Shown: piece after piece, positions 1-12,200 of the stretch | How positions within the stretch are numbered: the stretch's first letter is position 1 | Layout of the letters: every line of letters begins with the position of its first letter | Assembly (NCBI GenBank): GCA_914767715.1 | Contig: OU612072.1 | Span: 3,100,001 to 3,164,000, forward strand | Length of the DNA stretch: 64,000 bases | DNA from: Membranipora membranacea | Lineage: Eukaryota; Bryozoa; Gymnolaemata; Cheilostomatida; Membraniporidae | Direction: 5' to 3' | Notes under the pieces: model-generated | The model's input: the letters and a program-made list of their open reading frames with translations, nothing else | What the model was told of the DNA's origin: nothing | The model's database searches: none | Position numbers and translations under genes: made by a program

Positions 1-3000
1 ATTTGAATGATATTTCATGTCACTATTAGATATAAATGATGTTTATTGTGGGATAAGATACGATATTGGTGTAAAGTTTCCATTGATCTCTATCAAGACT
101 CCACACATACTCCATAAAATTGTGCTGATCATCATTTTAATCTCATAGAGACACCATTGATTATCACTGAGCAACAGCATATAAGTCACATTGTGAAGAT
201 GTGTAGATGTGTAGATGTGTAGGTGCAAAACATTCGTGATAAATTAATTATCATAGCTGACAACAAAATAAAAATGAAAGGCAATAAACATCAAAGTCCC
301 TCTGTCCCTGTTTTATTTCTATAGATTGTAGATCTCACCTTGATTAGCAGTATTGAGATCAAAGTAATATTGTGTGAAGTCTACAAGTTTCAGGCTATCA
401 GTATCATACTCTAACAGTCTTATACCAGGATTGTGGAACGGAGACGAGAAGAAATCAGTTATCCACCGCCGTGGAGTTACTGACGGTGTCGGGAAGGCAG
501 CTGATACTGCATCTCCAGCTGGAAAATGATCAATCAAACTCATAAACATTGTCCTACCTTGGTATCAAAGATGTTTCTCATGAGCAAATAAATCTAGAGA
601 CTTTAAACAGCTCATGTCCACTATGGCTCTCATTGAAGGCCATTTAAGTGATACGGTATATGATCATTTTGACTATATTATTGTTGTTTTTTATTGTCGT
701 AACTATCTATCTATTGGCAAGAAGAGGGATAATGTTAATGTGTTTCATTTCCACGATTCTTGTTTTTAGCTCATATGACAATGCTATATTAGCTATGCCA
801 AATGCTGTAATTGTGTAACTTTGCAGCAGGAAAGAATGGGTTTTGCTTTGTATGAGAGCAGCAGCTAGAAATGCTAGCAAACATTTCTAGCACAAAGGGT
901 GCTCAATTCCACAATTCTTAATACTATGACATACACAACATTCGTATTTGATTGCATACCATCATTATAAACTACTCTGAAGGCATTGCTGTGCTCGTGT
1001 CCAAAGAATGAGCCCATGATGACATCACTGTACTCTCTGATGAGGGAGGTAATTTTCTCGTTATAAGGCTGATACATGTACTTATAGTTCCCTTCAGCTC
1101 CTACACCATAAGGTAGGTGTGCACTGATCAACACCTGTAACAAAGTCAAGTACATGTGCACTTATCAACACCTGTAACAAAATAAAGTACATGTGCGCAA
1201 AGCAATACCTGTAACAAAATAGAAGATAATACCTAGTCCGGTTTTATCACAATATAAGGGTGGATAGGGGAAATTAAAGTTATGACAAAGAGTTATTTTC
1301 AATCATAACTACTCACAGTCAATTTTTATCACCAGTCATCAAATTTCTCATTGATCTTCAATGATCTAGATCCAACAAATGAAAGATAATTATTCCAAGC
1401 AAACCAACTGTTAATAAAACTAGTTCACTGAATCCTCAACCTCAATTTCTAGAACTTTTGACTGCTTGAGATTATGTACAGTGACTAAGGAGTTATCTTC
1501 TGTGAGAGAAAAGGTAGACAACTTTGATGCTGAACACAAATCATTCTTCCACCCTCCCTGCTTCCATTACAGGCATCATTGTTTTAGTGTCTGCAGCCAA
1601 ATAAAAACCTTGGTGTTGTTCTCTCGAGCTTGTTTGAGTAGATTCTCCAGATAAGAGAACTGATATCCAGGGTCCGACTCGGATAAATTTGAGTATACTT
1701 TGTTGCCTATAAAGTAGTAGTTAGTATTGAGCGTGACGGCTTTCATCCCTGAAGGCAAAGTTACTGTATAATACCCATCTAAAACATAAAACAATCTGGT
1801 CGTAAAAAGTTGAAGAAAGGTTTAATTAAAAAAACCTCAGACAAAGATTGAAATTGATCTTCTCCTACCCCCAACTAGTTCACTGCAATTTCAGCTTCAT
1901 ATAAAAATTATGCAGTCAGTGAATTTGGACAGCTAATCTAAAATTATTGTTGCTGCCAGTCAGTGTTATATAAGAGGAAGCTGATCAGGTCTTACACTCT
2001 CTGAATGTGTCCAAACCGTCAGAATTCCCACTGAACCATCCTAGTCTCTCCCATGTATCAGATATATTCCTGTAGATATCGTTTCTGTAAGCTGGTACTT
2101 GTCCATCTGGCACATAATCGTGATTACCTGCTCAATATTCGTAAGAGTTTTCAGTATGAGCGCAATTACAGCCATATAGAATATCCATCAATATATTTCT
2201 TTATTCAGTATCATCTGCTGGAAACCAATCACAAGCTGTGGGTTTATTGAGAGCATACTCTTACTCAGCCTTTTCATATCAGGGATTTAGTAAAGCTGCT
2301 GCTACCGAGGCACAACATGTCACATGATCATGACTCATCATCACGCCGCGCCTTATGCCCATGTCAGCCGGAAACACAGCATCACTTTATATTGAAAAGG
2401 CAGAGTGGGTTCTGTTTACTGGCGCATGTGGGTTTTGCAATCGCACAGTTGTCCTTTGATACTTTTAGTACCCTTCCGTAAGGACCTGGCTAGGTTGAAT
2501 GGTGTGCCAGTACCAACCAATTCAGCCTCTGGGAATTGAATGTGGACCTCAAACATCGCAAGGCCTTACCCTGAACGATTAGACCACACTTGACCTATGA
2601 CTATTACTCTACTCTACACGTACCGAGAGATCCCACTATAGAAGCACTAGGAAATGACTCATCTAGAAGTTCACTAATCTCAGTCATAATGTCTAAGAAC
2701 TCAGGTTTGTGTGCTAGCTCTGCTGGTGTACCAATACTACCATCCATATGGTGCCCTTTAGTATCTCTAAAATAATTATATCTTATTTTTATAAATAAAC
2801 CACAATCAAGAACTATCAAACAAGGCCAAGCAACACTGTGTAACCCAAGTTACATATAGTCGGCCATTTTTGGTTTTTATATATTTGTTTTATTCTGCTT
2901 TTACATTACTCAAGAGGCAATCTTTTTAGCAATATTAGAGATGGAGAGAGAGAGAGAGGGTTTTATTAATCGTACAAACAATAATCAAGTGGGTTGTTGA

Positions 3001-4315
3001 CTATCATAATGTATTATTATACGATTTGTTGGGAGACAGCAATGTCTTGTCCTGCCTTGCCCTGTCTTGCCCTGCCTTGCCCTGTCTTGCCCTGTCTTGC
3101 CCTGTCTTGCCCTGTCTTGTCCTGTCTTGTCCTGTCTCGTCCTGTCTTGCCCTGTCTTGCCCTGTCTTGTCCTGTCTTGTCCTGTCTCGTCCTGTCTTGT
3201 CCTGTCTTGTCCTGTCTTGTCCTGTCTTGTCCTGTCTTGTCCTGTCTTGTCCTGTCTTGTCCTGTCTTGCTAATATTTTAATCTGATGATTAAAAAGTTA
3301 CAGTTTATAGTTTCTCTGCAATATCAAATTATACCAATTTAAGTGATTCACTTTAAAATAGTGTGGTCAACTTAGTTTTAGAGCTGAGGTTCTTTTAACT
3401 GCCAAATACACAAAACTATATGTTATCAAACTTACCCAGTCCACAGTATAAACTCGACATCACTAGCGATCTCTTTCATACCCTCGATAGCTGACAAGAC
3501 CAGTCTGGTGTTAGAATCACAGAACTCAGATCCATACTTTGGTATGACGTCTACTACCTTCACACACGAGACCTTCTCAGTCTCAACAGTCGGATCATAG
3601 TGTATATCTGTGATGTGCCAAAACTTCGCTGTCAAAGTAGAGGAAACTCGGCTTATAAGAGAATCAGCACTCATGCGGTGGGTGGTGTGTTCGTATTTGA
3701 GGATGGATAAACTAGCACACAGAAAGCACAGATTTATGTTTTCTGAGTGATATAGTATGTAAGATTGAAAATATCATTGTCCTTGTTTTATTACCCATCA
3801 CTAGGTCCATTTTCCTTGGTTTATTACCCATCACTAGGTCATGTTTTATTTAGCCACACAAACAACCATAATCATCTGTTGGACTTTAAACTAAATCTCC
3901 CGATGTGCGGTACATAGTACCTTATGTTATAATTATAATTCAAATGAGAGGAAACCAATATAGGAGAAAGACCCAATAGCCTTGATATCTTGGCCATCGA
4001 CATTCGCATTTTTTTTGGTAGTTAATTTAGTTCCAAGATTTGAGATATGATTGAATGTTTTGATGCCAGGGAATCAAATGCATTTAGTCAGCATGATGGT
4101 GCGGTACAATTCATAGTTTCTAGCAATATAGTTAGGTATAAAATGAGAGCACACCATAGAATAACTGAAATTACAGAATCATATCTAGGAATACAAAACG
4201 AATTACAGTTTAGACTATCTGTCTTACCTGTGTTTATAGCATATAATGGATTTACCAAAGCGACTATCAGATATACAAAAATTAAGATTCTTGTTTCACT
4301 GTTGGAGACAGCCAT
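1..4315 (-). CDS. Acid sphingomyelinase-like phosphodiesterase (SMPDL3-type), copy 1, 3' end off the window
   Basis: A secreted or lysosomal calcineurin-like metallophosphoesterase related to SMPDL3A/B, which cleave phosphodiester or nucleotide substrates. Coding exons on the minus strand: 4315-4228, 3628-3436, 2766-2624, 2127-1996, 1778-1609, 1134-960 and 518-339, all with GT-AG borders and matching phase. A hydrophobic signal peptide (LIFVYLIVALVNPLYA) starts the protein. Metal-binding motifs follow in family order: FWHITDIHYDP, WTGD, GNHDYVPD, ISAHLPYGVG and FFGHEHSN, so the active site looks intact. AFPTPSVTPR and NPGIRLLEYDTDS match the end of the catalytic domain. No saposin domain is seen. 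Exon 7 ends in phase 1 and the C-terminal exons should lie left of base 1. Minus-strand bases near 90-50 read W-K-L-Y-T, which may be the next exon, but its acceptor is weak. Exons 2-7 have the same lengths as those of copy 2 at 6263-12941. Substrate cannot be told from sequence. Confidence 0.9.
2400..2590 (-). mobile_element. Possible tRNA-derived SINE in SMPDL copy 1 intron 3
   Basis: Minus strand 2586-2531 resembles a worn tRNA head: TGGTCTAATCGTTCAGG as A box and CATTCAATTCCC as a decayed B box. A unique body follows to about 2400. Weaker than the other two tRNA-like units. Confidence 0.4.
3042..3270. repeat. 10-bp minisatellite (CCTGTCTTGY)n
   Basis: About 23 head-to-tail copies of cctgtcttgt or cctgtcttgc in intron 2 of SMPDL copy 1. 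The variant base is mostly C at the left and T at the right. The unit is not a multiple of three, so it is open in several frames; those frames are not genes. Confidence 0.95.
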
Positions 4316-6262
4316 GTTACGCGATTGCAGTCTGAGATCTTAATGTGATTTTAGGTGCCTGCAATACAGTTGACATGATTGCTCTGCAAACATAGAATGT
4401 GAATACACGGCCACACAGGACTTTATCAGCCATACACGGCCATACAGGTATTACAACTCATGTATTTAGGGGCTTAACAATTCAGCACATCTAATTCAAA
4501 CACACTCAGGTAACATTTTTTAGTATCTTACTGTAGCCGTCAGCCCGAGTGCCTAAATGTTGAAGGGTGTCTGATGTAGGCATCCAAGTTTGGTCTCCGG
4601 AGACATATAATCTTAGTCTAGGTTACATAAATTTTAAAAATCTAGGACTTTTCAACACCAGTCCGTGCCTTACTTCTCATGGCATAAAGATATATAACAG
4701 TGTGTGTGTGGATAAATGATAAGGACATTCTATCCCCTATATCGTGTACATTATAGCTCTGCATACAAAAATAAGCGAAGAAATAATACACGCCACGCAG
4801 AAATTATGCTCCTCGACTTTTTTTACAGCATGACCACTTTAAGCATGATTAGATGATGGTTTTAGAATCACATTCTAGGTAGCGGTGGTCGGTACTTAGA
4901 GCCACCCAAGTTATAGCTTACACAAACCAATAATTCTTAGCCTAATTTATATAATTCTACAAAATCTAAGGACTTTATACGTCAGCCTTCTGAGGCGTCA
5001 CATTAGATGATAATTCCCTGCTGCAATTTGGGTTATATAAAACAGATTAATTAATTAATTAGAAATTTATTCTATTTTTATTTTTTTGAGCATTGTACAT
5101 GCAATCAAATTTAGCAACCCGGCTCAAAATAAAATAGACAAATATATACTAGATTATGAAATTATATCCTTGCCAATTTTCTGCTTCTCGGGAAATGATA
5201 ATATTTCTTGTCATCAAGCAACTTTTGGAAAATAAATTATAAGCAGTATTTGAATTTAGCTGATTTTCTCGATTTATTTTAAGTGACAGTCCTATTAAAA
5301 AAGTGGATATATTACCTCAGTAAATCAAATATTGTGAGTTCATAGGGCAAATAAATATTTAGAAAAAATGAAAATTGTGGAAAATAGCAATTAGTTTTTT
5401 TTCCAATTATTTTAGAAAGGATCATAGTGGACAGGGGGAGGCAATAAATCAATATGATCCACTATGATCCCAATTTTCAGACTTTGCAGCAGTTTTACTT
5501 CAATTAGGTCCAAAGGCTGTTTTATTTCATATGCCCTAACAACTTTTCAGTCTGAGATCTTTAAAACCATACCAAACATGGCCTAGTAGGAATGTCACTT
5601 TTAGATCACTGTCACTGTTAAAATCTACTGTCCATGGCATTTTCATGAAATTAAATAATGACAGGAATATAAATGCATTGCTACTACCATATACATTATG
5701 AGTTTCAATCGAAGGCAGTTGGAAAACAAAGTGTCTCGAATATAGTGGTAAATAGAGAAAATAGTGAAAATCCGCCTGTTTCAGGATAGTGTCAATTGAG
5801 TTTGGAGGTTTGAAAATTGATAAAACCGCGGCATATATATTTTATTAGAAGGATCCTTTACAAAACAGGAATGATAATAAACATAATAAGATTGACAATA
5901 AAATACAAATTTATCAGAGTAGATAAGACTAGATAATATCACTCGCCATTTAGAGCTGTTGGTTTCTGTCTACTGAAAGGCCAGCAGCTTTACCAGTAGA
6001 ATGGAGGCGGTTACAAATTCAGGAAATTGTGACATAACTTGATTTAAGATAAGATGGCATCAAAACCTGTGAAGTGTAATTACTTGTTAATGTTTTCGGT
6101 TGCGGTGTTCTGTTGTGATAGCTCTGCATTAACAGTACATTCAAAATTAAGATAAAATATGGCATCAAGAAACGTGGAGCCTATTCACTTGTTTGTAGTA
6201 GATGTTTAAGAAGATTATGGTAGCCATGGACTGTTACACTGGTACTACAGTATCGCCATTAC
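4316..6262. other. Spacer between the two SMPDL genes
   Basis: No exon-like sequence seen. AT-rich. A minus-strand AATAAA (plus tttatt at 5841) about 420 bases past the copy 2 stop may end that transcript. It should also hold the promoter of copy 1, but no motif can be supported. Confidence 0.5.
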
Positions 6263-9200
6263 TCAGAGCCTGTCACATAGTAAGAAGATGACAGGTATGA
6301 GCAGTGCTCTGACAGCTCCGTACCTAACAGTATTACCCCCGTTACCTCCATCTGTCACAGTGTCAGAGCTGATAGCTGACACACAGTCAGCCGCTCCTGC
6401 ATGAGTCACCTCGGTCATAGCACATACATATCCAGCTCTGTAATAAAATTAGCAGCATGAGAATTGAATGAATGAATATGGAAATCTTTAGCGCTACCAT
6501 TTCATAAGTTGTCCCGTCAATGAAGTTGCTAACTATGTCATTGACAATCGTCCAACTCTCGGCACCGTTGTCTGTTATCGAGGGCAAATTTGATCAGAAA
6601 ATATCCAATAAGCCATTTAGGGATCAACAACCACTAAACATATCCTCTTTCCAAAGGGTGATAAATGTTGTTTGTCCATTTGAGCATCTATCGTAGTGAG
6701 CCTGATGTATTTCTCATACACTTTATGGACGGAACACGGAAAAAAATACTTCCTGTATGTTTGGCAACCAAATTAACTGATCAGGTAGCAATTTCAGATA
6801 ATCTCAAAATGAGAAACGCAAACAGCAACAGAGACTCAATCGACCTTATCAACATGTATCTCTCACCTGCATTTATCATCACAATCAAGAGAAGTTTTCT
6901 TACACCAATAGTTACTGAGATACTTCTCCACTGTTTCTCCCTTTTTAAATTTCTCCGTAGCCTGTAAACAGAGTGACATAGAGAGAATACATTCTTTTAC
7001 ACCAAAAGAAAGATTACACTTCTTCTGAATTTTATATGGGCTTTTTTGCCTACATTTCAATACAATTAATCTAGTGATTAGGACGGATTTTGAGATATTA
7101 TAGCAATAAAAAAACTTCAAAAAGTATTTCTGTAAACTGAGCAAACATCACTTGCATGGATATTGATAATAATTGCTGTTGAGACAACTTTTTTGCAAAC
7201 CAAAGTAGCTTATGAGATAAACGATTATAATATTGTCAGTGGAACATACCAAAGCTACGGAAGCAACTGAAGCATCAGGAACTCCGTAACTGCTGCTGAA
7301 TGTGTACAACGGCTCCCAGGTTACATTCACCATCCCTATAATGAGAGAGTAAATGGGCATGAAACCAGTGACTGAAATTAGGGCATGTACACACATCAAC
7401 ATCACCTATTGAATTATGCTAGTGGCTTTCTATATATTCAATCTGATGTCGACGTATAGAGTTTGATGAAATAAATCCTGCCCTTATGCCAAATGTCAGT
7501 TATAATAATCTGCACAGAAGGAAATATGGAAAAAGCTTAATAACACTAAACTTACCTTGGTTAGCAGTTTGGAGATCAAAGTAGTATTGCGTGTAGTCTA
7601 TAATACTAAGACTATCAGTGTCATACTCGATTAGCCTTATACCAGGATTATGGAATGGTTGATTAAAGTCATCAGTTACATATCTCCATGGAGTCACTGA
7701 AGGGGCTAGATATGCTGCCGAAATTGCTTCTCCGTCTAAAAAATTGATGAAGATTAGCTGGTACACAAGACATTTGTGGCTAGCTTCGAAGGTGCTATTA
7801 AAAAGTGCATGAATATAATCTAGTATATGCTCATTACCTTTAAGTTCTTAATAAATTCCAACGCCAGTAAGTTAACATTTGTATAGCTGCAAACTTATCA
7901 GTGATCATAGAAGGTGCTAGGTGTCTGACAATTTTCCTAGTCACATTCATTTAGTGCTTATAAAAGAAACACTGAAAAAGAAAACAGCAAAAACTCAAAA
8001 TTACGTGCTATACATTAACAAGATTGTTGATTGAAACAGGTAACCTTTTAATCGAGAGAGTTGGATGTATGTGAAATGCCGCTACCCCCACATGACTAGA
8101 TCAACATAATATCTAATATTTAATATCTGATAGCGTTCCCATTAAATTACAAACCATCATTGTAGACGAGCTTATATGCATCGTTGTGCTCATGTCCAAA
8201 GAAGGAGCCCATTATGATATCGCTGTATTCCTTCACCAATGTGAGAAACCTTTCATTATAAGGCTGGTACATGTGGACATAATCACCAAGTGCTCCTACG
8301 CCGTAAGGTACATGTGCGCTTATCAACACCTGAGAAAAAACAATAAACGGGTTGTCTGCTCCAAATACAACAAGAAATATTTGATTTCTGTATTGATCAT
8401 TTTTAGTAGTATATTGTCTTCGCTTTTTACAAGATGAGACAAATCTTACATCTGCTTTTATAATTTCAGATGAAGTGAACTCCCTGTAGTGTCATGATTT
8501 TATTTCCACTCAGTGGCATCAAGGAGTTTCACACTAATTTTTTTGGGATGATTTCGAAACACAATTGACCTTATACCGACCTTTGTGTTGCTCTGGCGAG
8601 CCCCTTGGAGTAGATTCTCCAGATAATCGAACTGATTACCTGGGTCTGACTCTGACAGACTAGAGAACAGCTTATTACCCTGATAATAGAAGTTAGTGTT
8701 GAGAGCGACAGCTATCATCCCAGAAGGTAGGGTGACTGTGTAATACCCATCTACAAATACGGAGATAATACATAACAACTAGGTAAAACATCTACAAATA
8801 CGGGGATAATGCATGACAATAGACAGTTTTCTGAGCTCTGATTTAGGCCTCAATTTGGAATTGTCCTCTCTCCAGTTTGGTACTTTTAACCCACGCCGCA
8901 TAGGAAAAACGTGCTGAAAAGAGGGTTATCTTGAAAACCGCTTATAATAGGATAAAAATTGGTTGTGATTCAAAATCTACAACATTGAAAACTCAAAATG
9001 GACATAGTTTTGTAAATAATCTTAGTATTTGGATAGTCAATTATAGCATTTTCTGCCAGTTTTGCGGACAATTTGGCAGAATCTTTCATGAGTTTCGTCA
9101 CTAAAATTAAGATTTATCAACAGTCAAGCCTCCAATGATTTGGAAACCCTGACTCACAGGGTTTTCAATGGTGCAGACTCTGAATCAAAAATAATTTTTA

Positions 9201-12200
9201 TCCTAGCATCAGCGGTTTTCAATATAACCCTCTTTCAGCAGGTTTTATATATATACTTTATTCTGTCTCTGCCGTTATGGTTAAGAAATATTGGTTTTGT
9301 AGAGCTAAAAAGTTACTAGTGATATAAAAGTCTGCACATTATAAAATATTATCTTTTGAAGAAAACGGAGTTTAAAAATTTCACACATTGTGCTCTAAAG
9401 CATTGTCTCCGTAGCTCTATCCTACATTTGATATTACAGTAGCGCCCTGATGGAAGTGTAGCTAGGGCTAAGATTGGCTCATTGTCTGTTGCATACATAC
9501 GAAGACAACGGTTCTTAAAAACTCTGGTAAAAACCTCGCATAGAGATGGGACTTCACAGTCAGCTAAAAAGCTAGCGGTTGATATAACATCATTAATGGA
9601 GTTGCGGCGTGGGTTAAGAAGTACCAAACTGGAGAGAGGACAACTTCGAATTGTAGCATAAATAAGAGCTTAGAAAACTGTCTATTCCGACCTCAAGAAG
9701 TGGCTTGGACAGGAGTGACATTGCTGATAGAGTACGATGGCACTGACTGATGAAGTTTGGAAGCCACGGTCTCCTGAACAGGACAACAGCCGCAACAGGT
9801 GCAAAGGGGGCGAAACTAAGATAAAACACCACCAAAATGGGTTGGTCAAAAGCGTGCATATGAACCATTCATAAAGCACACTGTCACTCTATCTAGGATG
9901 TATTATTTTATCTTATGTACCGTGAAGTGAACAATAGCAAGGCGTTGGAGGTGATCCAGCACAACCACCTCCACAACTTACATTTTTTGAAGGTTTCAAC
10001 ATTATTTTCGTCGCCATTGAACCATCCTAACCTCTCCCATGTATCAGATATGTTCTTGTAGATATCATTGGTAGAAGCTGGTAGCTGATTATCTGGTACA
10101 TAGTCATGATTACCTGTGGAATAAAGAGCTACAGATATTCAGTAATAACTCGATTATAAGCCTGGAAGAAAAGAGGTTTGATCATGGAGGCGTCCAAATA
10201 CAACGTGACTTTGCTTGCTCAGTTCTCCTCAAGATGGTCTTTCAATTAGAGTGAGTGAGGCAATTTAAGTTCAATTATCGCACTCGCTCTGCTCAAAATA
10301 CTCAATGATTTTAGTCTTTCATACAGACTAATTCGTTCCCAAATCATCCACTCAAATGTATATAATTCTTCGATGAGTGAGTGATTTGGGAAAAAAGGTT
10401 CCTAGCATATCTTGCTCAGTCAACTAGGAGCAATCAGAAAGTGTCTTTTCAAATTGAAAGACCCACCAATTAGAAACAGCAAAAGTCGCAATCTGATCGC
10501 TCACTCAGTGCGTGAGTGAGACCTGCTAGGGGGTCGCTCATAAATCACTCATTCAATGATGGAGCGCTTTTGTCTAATTGAAAATCCAAGTGAGTGATAA
10601 TTTAGAGCAGTGTGATAGTGATAGGGCAGTTGTCACAGCATAGACAATTTTTAGTCGTGGCAAACACTACAAAACGCAGTAAATCATTTTTCCATGGTGG
10701 TGCTAAGAAATTTTTATGAAATCCAATTTTCTTTTTACCAGAGCTCGCCATCTGTTTTATATAAATCCCCAGGGTATTTCAACCGTGGAATACAAATAAA
10801 TATGTTAAGTGATAATTCGCTTTAGTAAAGCGCCACTCTTTTAATTGAAAGACCCCCACTGTGTACTTGCTATGAATTGTTTTTCGGGGATACCAATCAA
10901 TCAACGCCAGAATTTTTGGTAGCTGATGTCCAATGCATCACCTCACCAGAGTATAGCGTTATTAGTGAATAGGTGATGAGGACCATAACTCACACATCAG
11001 TGTAGTGTCCAGGAAGTATACACACCCGAAGATGCTGAGGCTTGAACAATCCAACTAGAAAGTTCCCCACTGGGACTCGAACCCACTACTCTTGCCGCAC
11101 CAATCGCATGGCAGTGTATAGCAAGCACACTAACCGATTGCGCCATGCATCTTGCCATCCCAAAAAGAATAGTTTGATGGCACTCATAAGCAAGCGTGCT
11201 GTTCACTACTCGGAGTCGTGGACGACGGGTGGACGTGCATACCGCAAACTCAGACCGCTCCACCGTTGTCACCCTATAAACACAGCGTACCCGTGCATTT
11301 ACAATATTATCTCATACCCTGTTATAGTGTTTGTTTGATGGCACATAATTTTTTTTACAGGATTTCAATACTGCGAAGCGAACTACAACTACCATGGAAA
11401 GTATCATCAAAACCATGCCTAGCACAATGGCAAGGTATCATCCAACTCACATCCATCTGTCCTTCTGTTTTGATGGCTGCAGCATACTTCCATAAAATAT
11501 CGGAGTACATATCAGAGTAGAGTTAACTTGGTCAACATGACTCATTATGCCCATAATATGATAGCAAACCATGAATTTCAGGTTTGGTCTACCAGATATC
11601 TCACACATACCAAGAGAAGCCACTACTGTTGTATTAGGAAATGACTTGTCTATAAGTTCGCTTATCTCAGTCATGATGCGGAGAATGTCAGGTAGATTGT
11701 CCATCTCTGTGTCACTGCCGACGCTGCCATCTAGGTAATGTATGCCTGAGTCTCTACAATAATACAGTGTAATCCTTTTAATTCAGACTTCATGATTCAG
11801 AACTCCTGTTAATTCAGACAAAGGAATTGTCGAAATTATTTTCGCTAACTTGTCAAATATTTCTTTGTGCATTTTTGAAAAATAATAGTCGTTAACAAGA
11901 CCAGCCTTGAAATATCAATTATGAGCACATGTTAATTGCAAAAGTGCATTTTTGCCACTAGATCATTGATTCAGGTAAACTTCAACAACAACATGTATCT
12001 ATATAGACTTGGATTCTTGAATAGTCAAAAATCTTAAAAATATGATCACGCAACTCTTAGGATATTTACCAAACTGGGCTGGAATGGGAGCAGTTTTTCA
12101 GTAATGGATGATTTACATAATATCAAAGATAGTTAGAATTAGGCTATCATGCAATGATGAGCGAATCCTTATGCAGACACGATTTCAAACTTCTCAAAAA

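Noticed and set aside
43..228. Frame at the left edge as SMPDL copy 1 exon 8
   Set aside because: A different frame reads W-K-L-Y-T like the expected exon, but the acceptor is weak and a stop follows, so the exon is not called.
2994..3286. Three overlapping Cys/Leu/Pro-rich reading frames
   Set aside because: They are translations of the 10-bp minisatellite, which is open in every plus frame; no splice or family support.
9349..9868. Overlapping minus-strand frames as a transposase
   Set aside because: They lie in and beside the TIR element but show no DDE or other transposase motif; the longest overlaps the terminal repeat itself.
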